A stretch of DNA of 64,000 nt from Paenibacillus sinopodophylli (lineage in GTDB: Bacteria; Bacillota; Bacilli; Paenibacillales; Paenibacillaceae): NCBI RefSeq assembly GCF_005930355.1, contig NZ_VDBO01000004.1:385117-449116 (forward strand). The letters run 5' to 3'. How positions within the stretch are numbered: the first letter of the stretch is position 1; each line of letters opens with the position of its first letter. The notes beneath the pieces are model-generated. The model was not told the origin of the DNA. It worked only from the letters and a program-made list of their open reading frames with translations, and did no database searches. The position numbers and the translations under genes were made by a program. Shown in pieces: positions 43,765-51,560 of the stretch.

Positions 43765-44343
43765 TTAGACGGATAATCCATAATTGCGACAAAGCGCAGC
43801 GAGTCCGCCCGAGAATCCGGAGCCTATCGCTTGGAATTTCCAATCCGCCCCATGGCGATACAATTCGCAAAAAACGATTGCTGTCTCCACGGAGAAATCT
43901 TCACCCAAATCATAACGAAGCACTTCTCTTCCGGTAGAATCGTCTACCAATCGAACAAATGCATTCGAAATCTGGCCAAAGTTTTGGTGCCTGGTTTCTG
44001 CATCATGAATCGTAACAGTAATACCTATACGATCAATATGAGCCGGAACTTTGGCAAACTCAATTTTAATTTGCTCGTCATCCCCGTCGCCTTCGCCTGT
44101 ACGATTATCTCCCGTATGTTCAACGGCGCCGTTGTAAGCAATCAAAGCGTTATAGAATACAAAATCCTTTTCATCCTTGGCTTTGCCATCCTGGTGCAGC
44201 AGAAATGCGCTTGCATCCAGATCAATTTCCCCGCCGCCACTATACTTATTCGTATCCCAGCCGAGACCGAGTACAACCTTTGTAAGTCCTGGATTGGTTT
44301 TAGTAAGATCAATCCGTTGTCCTTTGGATAGATTAATGGACAT
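43765..44343 (-). CDS. TerD family protein
   Basis: A 192-residue single-domain TerD protein. KGQRIDLTKTNPGLTKVVLG at the start, EIDLDASAFLLHQDGKAKDE, and the acidic DNRTGEGDGDDEQIKIEF loop (Ca2+-binding in characterised TerD) are all present, as is the C-terminal SGFSGGLAALCRNYG. Start ATG 44343 has GGAGG at 8 nt, so the 14-residue extension of the open frame is not used. It is one of four terD-type genes in a row, each preceded by its own ribosome binding site. Confidence 0.92.
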   Translation of the reverse strand: MSINLSKGQRIDLTKTNPGLTKVVLGLGWDTNKYSGGGEIDLDASAFLLHQDGKAKDEKDFVFYNALIAYNGAVEHTGDNRTGEGDGDDEQIKIEFAKVPAHIDRIGITVTIHDAETRHQNFGQISNAFVRLVDDSTGREVLRYDLGEDFSVETAIVFCELYRHGADWKFQAIGSGFSGGLAALCRNYGLSV

Positions 44344-44403
44344 CGTGTATTCCTCCTTGAAAACAGCTAAGTTTGAATTTCGCATAGGGACTTTGGATAT
44401 CTC

Positions 44404-44430
44404 AAAAAAGGGCCGCCGCTGGCGACCCTT
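44404..44430 (-). terminator. Terminator between the second and third terD genes
   Basis: AAGGGCCGCC (44408-44417) pairs with GGCGACCCTT (44421-44430) with one G-U pair and a 3-nt loop, followed on the minus strand by a T-run. It may lower expression of the distal genes. Confidence 0.75.
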
Positions 44431-44453
44431 TACGGGTAATGATTAAAAGACTA

Positions 44454-45035
44454 TTAGTTAGTCGAAAGACCGTAGTTGCGTGCAAGACCAGCTAGTCCGT
44501 CTTGGAATCCGCTTCCTACAGCGCTGAACTTCCACTCGCCGGCATGACGGTATAGCTCAGCAACGACAACTGCTGTTTCAATGGAGAAATCTTCTCCAAG
44601 ATCATAACGGATAAGTTCTGTTCCACTTTGCTCATCAACAACACGAACGAAAGCGTTGGAAACTTGTCCGAAATTTTGGCTGCGTGCTTGTGCATCATGG
44701 ATTGTAATACCGAATGCGATTTTATCCGTTCCAGCCGGAACCGCTGCAAGGTCAACTTTTACTTGCTCATCATCGCCATCACCCTCGCCAGTACGGTTAT
44801 CGCCTGTGTGAGCAACGGAACCATTGCTGTTTTTCGGGTTGTTATAGAAGATGAAATCAGAATCGGAAGCTACTTTACCTTCTGCATTCAAGCAAAATAC
44901 CGATGCATCAAGGTCGAAGTCTTTCCCGCCATCATATTTATTAGTATCCCAGCCTAGGCCGACTGTAATTTTCGATAATCCAGGGTTTGTTTTCGTGAGA
45001 TCAATTTTCTGTCCTTTGGATAAGCTGATTGCCAT
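44454..45035 (-). CDS. TerD family protein
   Basis: A 193-residue TerD protein, closest of the set to the general-stress protein type (KDFDLDASVFCLNAEGKVAS, DNRTGEGDGDDEQVKVDL). The Ca2+-binding acidic loop is complete, as is AHTGDNRT before it. The next terD gene downstream is clearly its paralogue, sharing HDA-x-x-R-x-QNFGQ-x-SNAFVR. B. subtilis YceD/YceE, members of the sigma-B and ECF sigma regulons, are the nearest named relatives I recall. Confidence 0.93.
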   Translation of the reverse strand: MAISLSKGQKIDLTKTNPGLSKITVGLGWDTNKYDGGKDFDLDASVFCLNAEGKVASDSDFIFYNNPKNSNGSVAHTGDNRTGEGDGDDEQVKVDLAAVPAGTDKIAFGITIHDAQARSQNFGQVSNAFVRVVDEQSGTELIRYDLGEDFSIETAVVVAELYRHAGEWKFSAVGSGFQDGLAGLARNYGLSTN

Positions 45036-45062
45036 TTAAATGCCCTCTTTTCTCAATATGAA

Positions 45063-45656
45063 TTATTGGTATTGACGAGCAAGAATATCAATATGGGCAG
45101 CATGAGTGCCTTCCCCAATTGCGCTAAACTTCCATTCACCGCTGTTCCGGTAAAGCTCACCCACAACCAAAGCTGTTTTACCAGAGTAGTTATCCGTCAA
45201 GTTAAAGCGAATAAGCTCTTGATTGTTGACTGGGTTAACGATCCGTATGAACGCAGATTTAATCATTCCAAAATCCTGACGTCTCGATTCACATTCGTAA
45301 ATGTTGACTACGCAAAGAATTTTGTGAATATTCGCAGGTACTTTGTCCAGTTGTACGATGATTTGCTCATCATCGCCATCACCTTCACCTGTTATATTAT
45401 CCCCTGTGTGAACGACTGAGCCGTCACCGCTTTGCTTATTGTAGAAGCATACGAGATTCTTCTCGCCGCTAAGCTTGCCTTTTTCGTCAAGCAATAGTGC
45501 AGAAGCGTCACAGTCAACGTTCGCCGCCTTCTTCAATCCGAAAAATCCGCCTTTAACCTCAGCAGGATCCCAGCCTAAGCCTACGATCACCTTGCTAAGT
45601 CCAGTATTTCCTTTTGTTAAGTCGATCTTCTGTCCTTTTACGAGAGAGATTGCCAT
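45063..45656 (-). CDS. TerD family protein (YceC-like), first gene of the cluster
   Basis: A 197-residue TerD protein. It differs from the next two by an insert in the first acidic loop (LGWDPAEVKGGFFGLKKAAN) before VDCDASALLLDEKGK, which is the arrangement I recall for YceC. The DNITGEGDGDDEQIIVQL loop is intact. GGGGG lies upstream of the ATG. An ECF-sigma-type promoter sits about 80 bp before the start, so it is probably the first gene of a stress-induced unit that includes the following terD genes and terC. Confidence 0.92.
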   Translation of the reverse strand: MAISLVKGQKIDLTKGNTGLSKVIVGLGWDPAEVKGGFFGLKKAANVDCDASALLLDEKGKLSGEKNLVCFYNKQSGDGSVVHTGDNITGEGDGDDEQIIVQLDKVPANIHKILCVVNIYECESRRQDFGMIKSAFIRIVNPVNNQELIRFNLTDNYSGKTALVVGELYRNSGEWKFSAIGEGTHAAHIDILARQYQ

Positions 45657-45736
45657 TGTCTTTGCACCCCCTTTCCATCAGGTTCACTATTTCATTGAAA
45701 TTGGAGAGCATCTTACATTCACATACTCTATACAGC

Positions 45737-45764
45737 AATACGCCTATTCGACATGCAAGTTCCA
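45737..45764 (-). promoter_or_regulatory. ECF-sigma-type promoter before the first terD gene
   Basis: On the minus strand, TGGAAC (45759-45764) and CGTATT (45737-45742) are separated by 16 nt, with a T9 tract immediately upstream. This matches the AAC / CGT(A) architecture of sigma-W, sigma-M and sigma-X promoters, the sigma factors that drive yceC-type operons in B. subtilis. Confidence 0.6.
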
Positions 45765-46090
45765 AAAAAAAAGGTTGAACACTACAATATTCTACAAAGG
45801 CTGAATATTCCCTTTTCTCTCAGGCAACAAAACAAGAAATAAACGGTACTGATTTGTAAAACGGCTCATCGGTACATGCCTATCTTGATTTTATAACATT
45901 CCCCCATGCAATTACAAATTTCTACAAATTAAGAAACAAAATGATGCCATTATTAGATTGTTTGTGTCTAAATCGAGCAGACTTAAACATCGCAATGATT
46001 AAACTAATGCTTTCATTCAAAAAAAGGTGGAAAAATGAGCCCATTAACGAGATAATTGAATGAGTAACTACGAAGACGCGGGGTGTTCAA

Positions 46091-46189
46091 ATGGAATTTA
46101 TAAGAAAGAATAAAACCAGTCTCATTTTTGCTGCCTTGCTGCTCATTAATGGCTTATTTTTATTATCGCTGTACCTCTCGAACAATTAA
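46091..46189 (+). CDS. Small membrane protein (32 aa)
   Basis: A short frame MEFIRKNKTSLIFAALLLIN followed by GLFLLSLYLSNN: a basic N-terminus and one hydrophobic helix. GGGGTG is 6 nt before the ATG. It lies in the 722-bp divergent region between the terD cluster and the thioredoxin-like gene; apart from it and the terD promoter I see nothing else coding there. The composition is typical of single-pass microproteins. Whether it is translated cannot be told from sequence. Confidence 0.42.
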   Translation: MEFIRKNKTSLIFAALLLINGLFLLSLYLSNN

Positions 46190-46378
46190 CAAGTCTCAAG
46201 GACCCGATCCTTTGCTCGTCGCAACCCAAATCGGCCTCGCTTCTAAACACTAACTATGCCAAACTCATCTCTTCCTAATGCTCACCACATTCATCGTCCA
46301 TTTTGAGATATATTTACCCTTGTGCAGCAGCTGCGAATCAAGTAAATTACTTCTATACTTTTTTAAAGGAGCATTACG

Positions 46379-46687
46379 ATGGGCATCCGAGAAATTACTG
46401 AAGCATCCTTGTTAGATCTTCTGCAATCCGATAGCCGTAAGACCGCCGTTTACTTCTTCACTCCGCTGTGCGGCACTTGTGCTATTGGGGAGCGTATGCT
46501 CGAAATTGCCGAAATAACTGGCATATCGGTCCCGCTCTACAAGCTTAATATCAACTACGCACCACATCTAAGGGACAAATGGAAAATATCCAGCGTACCC
46601 TGCTTAGCGTTGCTTCAAGATGGCGAACCCCTTCGCTTGGAATACGCTATGCACGCCGTGGACCATCTTTATCTCATGCTGAAGTAA
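46379..46687 (+). CDS. Thioredoxin-like protein with CGTC active site
   Basis: A 102-residue thioredoxin-fold protein without signal peptide. The active site is CGTC in FFTPLCGTCAIGERML (about 31-46), and the cis-proline strand is ISSVPCLALLQDGEPL. A CGTC rather than CGPC centre suggests a role other than general reduction, as in several Bacillus thioredoxin-like proteins. AAAGGAG lies 7 nt before the ATG. The adjacent genes do not suggest a partner. Confidence 0.82.
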   Translation: MGIREITEASLLDLLQSDSRKTAVYFFTPLCGTCAIGERMLEIAEITGISVPLYKLNINYAPHLRDKWKISSVPCLALLQDGEPLRLEYAMHAVDHLYLMLK

Positions 46688-46734
46688 TGGGGCTTCGATC
46701 TCCCAGGCTCCACCACTTCCGTTTAACCGGTTAT

Positions 46735-47187
46735 TCAAGTCCTAGTTTCGATAAGTGTTATTGTTTTTCCTGCTCTCCCGCATTCGTTCAACTGATACGC
46801 ATAGCCGTTATTCGTTTCTGTTTTCTGTAATGATTGGCATACATATGACTTCACGGTTGACGATCCGAATTTATCCTGAGAAGTGTCATACCGAACTTCA
46901 AGTCCTTCCTGTTTTCTCGAAAGTGTATAGAAGAGCGGATCACCTTCTGTTGTATAACGAACGACCCTCACTACATCCCGATCTCCTATTACAAAAGCAT
47001 CCAACAGCTCGTCATTCTTCATTTCCCCGTGCTTGTCAATAACGTCTTCCGCGTCGTTAACTGCAGCCTGCTCGGGACGATCGAGCGCTTGTCCGCCACA
47101 ACCCATTATTGTAAGCAAAGCCATAAATACCACTATCATTTTTACCGCTGCGCTTCGCAAAATCCCACCGCCCTTAACCAAGTCCAT
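46735..47187 (-). CDS. DUF4362 lipoprotein
   Basis: A 150-residue exported lipoprotein with a hydrophobic segment and lipobox TIMGC, then one DUF4362 domain: DVIDKHGEMKNDELLDAF, RVVRYTTEGDPLFYTLS and YDTSQDKFGSSTVKSY are the typical blocks. Function unknown; family members are common in Paenibacillus and Bacillus. The ATG at 47187 has no clear ribosome binding site; a TTG about nine codons in (after GGCGGTGGGA) might be the true start. It is divergent from the ketosynthase operon. Confidence 0.78.
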   Translation of the reverse strand: MDLVKGGGILRSAAVKMIVVFMALLTIMGCGGQALDRPEQAAVNDAEDVIDKHGEMKNDELLDAFVIGDRDVVRVVRYTTEGDPLFYTLSRKQEGLEVRYDTSQDKFGSSTVKSYVCQSLQKTETNNGYAYQLNECGRAGKTITLIETRT

Positions 47188-47324
47188 AACTATACAAACG
47201 AAAAAATAGCAGCATTGGTTTCATCTCCCTACCGCACGGGTACCAAATAAAGTTAGTACTAGGCCTTAGAAGCAGGATCTACGATTATAGGAGGTAGTCA
47301 GACATCCTAATTCGGAGGTGCTTT

Positions 47325-49187
47325 ATGAATCCAGTTTATATTACGAGTATTGGCAAGTTTCTTCCCGGCGCTCCAATCGGCAATGATGAAATCGAGGACT
47401 ACCTCGGCCAAATAAACGGAAAAAGTTCGAAGTCGAAGCGCCGAATTCTCGAGCAGAATCAAATCCGTTATCGTCATTATGCCATAAATAAAGAACAGAA
47501 GAGTGTCTACACGAATGCAGAAATGGCCAGTCTTGCAATCCATGATGCTCTTGCACGCAATAAAGCTGATCTTGGCGGCAAGGTAGAATTCCTTGCTGTC
47601 GGCACCACGCAAGGCGACTTATTGGTACCCGGCTTCGCCAGCATGGTGCATGCCGAGATAAGGCTCCCTGTCATGGAGGTAGCCACCCATCAAGGCGTTT
47701 GCGCCAGCGGCATGCAGGCGATGAAAAACGCCTATCTGCATGTGCAGTCAGGTGAGCAGCAGACCGCGATCTCCTGTGCCAGCGAGTTCCCTAGCCGCGT
47801 ATTCAAGCATACGCGCTTCGAAGCTCAGGAGGGGCTTACTGATCGGCCTGTTCCCTTCAACACAGACTTCCTGCGCTTCATGTTGTCTGACGGCGCCGGA
47901 GCCGCTGTACTGCAGCATGAGCCCGCCGCCAGCGGCTTATCTCTTCGAATCGACTGGATCGACAATAAATCCTATGCGAATGTATATGATGTCTGCATGT
48001 ATGCAGGTACGAACAAAGAGAACACGAAACAAGCAAGCTGGCTCGACTATTCCTCCGTCCATGAAGCGGCCAATGACGGGGCGATCAATCTCAAACAGGA
48101 CATTCGCCTCGTTAATGAGATGCCTAAGGTTGGTGTTAAGCGCTTCTTCGAGCTTGTTGATGAAGGAAAGGTAGATCCAACTCAAATCGATTGGATGGTC
48201 TGCCATTATTCCTCGCATTTCTTCCGTGAGGAAATATTCAGACTGCTGCAACTGGGCGGACTTACGATTCCTGAGGAGAAGTGGTTCACGAATTTGTATA
48301 CGAAAGGCAACACAGGTGCAGCATCCATCTATATTATGCTGGAGGAGCTGTTGAATGAAGGACACTTGAAGCCTGGCGAGCAGGTGCTATGCATGGTTCC
48401 TGAGAGCGGCAGGTTCCAGACGTCATATATGATGCTCACCGTTGTCGGTTCTTCAAGTGAAGGCATTGCCGCGTTCGAGGAACGCGAGCCCGAAGCTCCG
48501 CATCTCACATACGATAATACCGATGATGTCCAAACTCATCTAGTGAGACAGCTTGTGCAGGTATGGATCGATTTCGAGCAGAAGCTCGCCCATGTGCCTG
48601 TTATTCATAAGCTGTATAACCATAAATTCACACTCGACGATTATAAAGCGCTCATGGAGAACATCCGCCAGCAGGTCATTGATGGCTCACAGTGGATTGC
48701 CCGCGCAGCTTCCTATATTGCCATTGAGCATATCGATCTAAGATCTACGTTTATTGCCCATGCACGCGATGAGCATCGCGACTTCCAAATTCTGGAACGA
48801 AATTATACAGCGGTAGGCGGAGATTTAAGTACGATTCAGGCTGGTGAGAAAAATATCGGCAGCGAAGCATTATCTGCTTATTTATTCCAGCGAGCAAGCC
48901 GCGACAACCCCGTTGATCTTATTGGTGCCATGTGGATCATCGAAGGGCTGGGCTTTCGAATGGCACGCTACTGGGGCGAGATGATTCGTGATCAACTCGG
49001 TCTGAGCGATGAAGAGGTATCCTTCCTTCTCTATCACAGCGATTCCGATGAGCTGCATTTCGAACGGCTAGAGACGGTTGTTCAGCATCCCATGCTGACA
49101 GCTGAGCTTGCGGCGCGGATCGTAAAAACGGCTAAGACAACCGCACGTCTTTACTTATTGCAATTAGAGGAGCTGGGCAACGTATGA
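47325..49187 (+). CDS. StlD/DarB-like ketosynthase fused to a haem-oxygenase-like (HDO) domain
   Basis: A 620-residue fusion. Residues 1-385 form a KAS III-like thiolase fold with the complete triad Cys126 (HQGVCASGMQAM), His294 (MVCHYSSHFF) and Asn329 (YTKGNTGAASIY). The N-terminal IGNDEIEDYLGQINGKSS block resembles StlD/DarB ketosynthases, which condense acyl chains into dialkylresorcinols. Residues 400-620 are helical and resemble haem-oxygenase-like diiron oxygenases: Glu540 and the third-helix pattern H571-x3-D575-x2-H578 match CADD-type ligands; the first-helix ligands (about 479-484) are less clear. The fusion suggests condensation followed by oxidation of the same acyl product. GGAGGTG precedes the ATG, and the stop overlaps the next gene (ATGA). 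Confidence 0.78.
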   Translation: MNPVYITSIGKFLPGAPIGNDEIEDYLGQINGKSSKSKRRILEQNQIRYRHYAINKEQKSVYTNAEMASLAIHDALARNKADLGGKVEFLAVGTTQGDLLVPGFASMVHAEIRLPVMEVATHQGVCASGMQAMKNAYLHVQSGEQQTAISCASEFPSRVFKHTRFEAQEGLTDRPVPFNTDFLRFMLSDGAGAAVLQHEPAASGLSLRIDWIDNKSYANVYDVCMYAGTNKENTKQASWLDYSSVHEAANDGAINLKQDIRLVNEMPKVGVKRFFELVDEGKVDPTQIDWMVCHYSSHFFREEIFRLLQLGGLTIPEEKWFTNLYTKGNTGAASIYIMLEELLNEGHLKPGEQVLCMVPESGRFQTSYMMLTVVGSSSEGIAAFEEREPEAPHLTYDNTDDVQTHLVRQLVQVWIDFEQKLAHVPVIHKLYNHKFTLDDYKALMENIRQQVIDGSQWIARAASYIAIEHIDLRSTFIAHARDEHRDFQILERNYTAVGGDLSTIQAGEKNIGSEALSAYLFQRASRDNPVDLIGAMWIIEGLGFRMARYWGEMIRDQLGLSDEEVSFLLYHSDSDELHFERLETVVQHPMLTAELAARIVKTAKTTARLYLLQLEELGNV

Positions 49188-50074
49188 GTGATTCTGATTA
49201 TTTCAAAAACATGCCGCATGACAAAAACGATCCGAATCCATTCCTAGCTATATTTTTGGATCAGAGCATCCCTTTCAATGAGGAGGCAAAGGCCGCTTAC
49301 CTCAAGGACTGCTCCAGCAGATCAAGGCAGTTTTTGCTGCCCATGCTTCGTCCCTTCGCACGATTAATGATTATTGTGCTGCAAATCTATAAGATCATCG
49401 TACCTAAAGCGCTCACCTCATCTCGTCTGCTGCATCGCGTACTGCATTTCGGCATGAAAACATTTGTGAGTCCGAGCGCCAACTTTATGATCCTGCGTCA
49501 TTTCTATCTTGGTTCTGAGGTGCTCGGCTTCATTCGCGACAACGTTCCCGGCGTCCAGATCGAGATGAATCCACTTAAACCGACAAAGCTTGAGCCAGTC
49601 AAGGATGATCTGTTTCTGATCCATGACCTGAATTTATATAACTTCGTCATTAACCTCAACCGTGAGCTTCGCGATCGTGGAATCGAAGTCACGAAGCAGG
49701 AGCAGCTTAATTTTAGTGCAATCACCTCATCCCGCGTGCCAATTGAGCAATTGCCTAACCGCTGGACCAATTTCATGGACTTGACGACGGCGATTGAGTG
49801 TTTTACCCCTGTTTACCAAATGTTCCTGACCGACAATGATTTCTGGCGTGCTACCAATTCGCTGCAGCTTGACGAAACGATTGGCATACTGGCTTCCAAA
49901 ATCATCGGCAGCAATGATCGGCTCGCACTGATTAACAACAAGCACCCCATGGTACCGCTAACCACATTGAAGGCTGGTTTTAGGCTTGTACTGCACGGCC
50001 TTGCAACTGAGCAGCTGCATGCGCTGCTCGTTGAACTGAAGCTTAAGCAGCAGCAATCGTTCACCAGCCACTAG
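49184..50074 (+). CDS. Unknown partner protein of the ketosynthase-HDO fusion
   Basis: A 296-residue protein I do not recognise with certainty (possibly DUF6999). A hydrophobic stretch (FLLPMLRPFARLMIIVLQIY) near residue 50 and further apolar helices (LHRVLHFGMKTFVSPSANFM) suggest membrane association; the second half is mixed (LFLIHDLNLYNFVINLNREL, FMDLTTAIECFTPVYQMFLT). No classical catalytic motif is visible, though several conserved-looking His, Asp and Glu residues occur (HDLNLYN, TAIECF). Its start overlaps the ketosynthase stop by 4 nt, so the two are translationally coupled and very likely form one pathway acting on a lipid-like substrate. Confidence 0.65.
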   Translation: MSDSDYFKNMPHDKNDPNPFLAIFLDQSIPFNEEAKAAYLKDCSSRSRQFLLPMLRPFARLMIIVLQIYKIIVPKALTSSRLLHRVLHFGMKTFVSPSANFMILRHFYLGSEVLGFIRDNVPGVQIEMNPLKPTKLEPVKDDLFLIHDLNLYNFVINLNRELRDRGIEVTKQEQLNFSAITSSRVPIEQLPNRWTNFMDLTTAIECFTPVYQMFLTDNDFWRATNSLQLDETIGILASKIIGSNDRLALINNKHPMVPLTTLKAGFRLVLHGLATEQLHALLVELKLKQQQSFTSH

Positions 50075-50097
50075 CCTGACTGAACAAGGCACAAGAA

Positions 50098-50129
50098 AAG
50101 GCAGCCATCGCATCGTGCGAAGCTGCCTT
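50098..50129. terminator. Bidirectional terminator after the ketosynthase operon
   Basis: AAGGCAGC (50098-50105) pairs with GCTGCCTT (50122-50129), with an inner TCGCATCGTGCGA hairpin. It separates the operon from the convergent TraB/GumN gene. Confidence 0.8.
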
Positions 50130-50152
50130 CTTACTTTATTATAATTCAATGA

Positions 50153-51391
50153 TTACTGGCGGGTAACTGCAAAGCCCTTCTTCTCCAGTAATGGAACGAT
50201 CCCGTTCTCTCCCAGCATGTGAGCAGCACCTACGACGACGAAATAGGTTTTGTTCGTGCTGTCATTGAGATAGCCCGTTATCTTGTCTACCATTGGAGCG
50301 TTGCGATCTGTTAGCAGCGCTTTGTTAAGCTCCTCATTCGCCGAAGTGGAGTCAGTAAGCTCCAGCAGTTGCTCCTCATTGCCAGTCGTCCATAACTCCG
50401 TCAGGTGATCGATGCTTGAATCCTCTGTGTAATAGCTGGCAATAGAAGAAAGAAGCATCTCCTCCTGCAGCTTATCCGAGAATCGATTGAACATTTGCAG
50501 CTGGTATTCAATCGATTCCAGCTCTAGAATAGGCTTATTGTTCGCAATCGCTTGCTGGAGGAAATGAGCATCTATTCCGATTCCAGCATCGTAACCAGAT
50601 TGAGATGACGATAAATAATCAATCGAAGAAGAAACGCTCCATGGCTTGTAGGTGTCAAGCACATTGGGCTCAAGCCCATTCTCTTCAAGAATGTCCCCTA
50701 TCTTCTGATAAGCATCTGCCGAAATATGATCTTTTAGCGTGGTTTGGTCCTTATAGACGCTTAGATCAAGCACAAGCTGCTGAACGTCTGCATCGTTCAT
50801 TTTCGAAATATCTGCCTCCACCACCAAATAGTCAGATGCTTCATAAGCCTTCTGAATCTCCGAACGAAGAGGATACATAGCTTTACTAGCGATATGTATC
50901 GAGCCTAGCAAGTATACCGTGCTGCCTGCTTTCTCGACCTTCCATAGGAAGCCTTGGCTGGTCGCTTTGGCCTGTAGAGCGATCGACTGCTGCTCCTTGT
51001 TCCAAACAATCTCATAGCCTGCGGCTTCACTCACGGTACGCAATGGAATATAGGCAATCCCTTTCACTAGCTTAGGTGCTGCCAGCAGTCCCTGCTCCGT
51101 GTTATTAACGATCGCTCCCAAATGATCGATTTGGAATGAGAGCACCAGCCCATCCTTCTTGCCTGTTATAACCTTACTCTTCTGGTCCCAAGTTACTTGG
51201 AAATTCAGCTTCTGAAGAACCAGCTTAGCTGGCACCAGCGTCGTCCCCTTCTCCATAATTGGCTGCAGACTGCCGAGCTGCACCTGCTCGTCGCCAACCC
51301 ATATAGAGATCGGTTTAGCCTCTGCCTGTACAGAAGATACGAACGAAAACAATAACGCCAATGATAAAAATAATGACAAAAACTTTCTCAC
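50153..51391 (-). CDS. Secreted TraB/GumN family protein with N-terminal copper-amine-oxidase-like domain
   Basis: A 412-residue exported protein with a signal peptide ending near VQAEA. Residues about 30-140 are a copper-amine-oxidase-N-like module (MEKGTTLVPAKLVLQKLNF, GIAYIPLRTVSEAAGYEIVW), common in Paenibacillus exoproteins. The remainder is a TraB/GumN (Tiki-like) domain with GSTVYLLGSIHIASKAMYPL, the GIDAHFLQQAIANNKPILEL core and C-terminal FVVVGAAHMLGENGIVPLLE. Tiki-type members are putative metalloproteases acting outside the cell. GTG start with GGGGAG about 13 nt upstream. It is a single gene. Confidence 0.87.
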   Translation of the reverse strand: MRKFLSLFLSLALLFSFVSSVQAEAKPISIWVGDEQVQLGSLQPIMEKGTTLVPAKLVLQKLNFQVTWDQKSKVITGKKDGLVLSFQIDHLGAIVNNTEQGLLAAPKLVKGIAYIPLRTVSEAAGYEIVWNKEQQSIALQAKATSQGFLWKVEKAGSTVYLLGSIHIASKAMYPLRSEIQKAYEASDYLVVEADISKMNDADVQQLVLDLSVYKDQTTLKDHISADAYQKIGDILEENGLEPNVLDTYKPWSVSSSIDYLSSSQSGYDAGIGIDAHFLQQAIANNKPILELESIEYQLQMFNRFSDKLQEEMLLSSIASYYTEDSSIDHLTELWTTGNEEQLLELTDSTSANEELNKALLTDRNAPMVDKITGYLNDSTNKTYFVVVGAAHMLGENGIVPLLEKKGFAVTRQ

Positions 51392-51560
51392 CTGATCTAC
51401 TCTCCCCTTCTCAAGCCGCTGTTATCTATCACGTCCTCTACCTCTATATTCTACCTATTCAAACCCCGCAAATGCCAGTTCGGAAATTACTAATCTCATT
51501 TTCGTTGTCTCGCGGCTTATAACTCGTTTATAATGCCGCCGCTAATGCTAGCCATTAACG

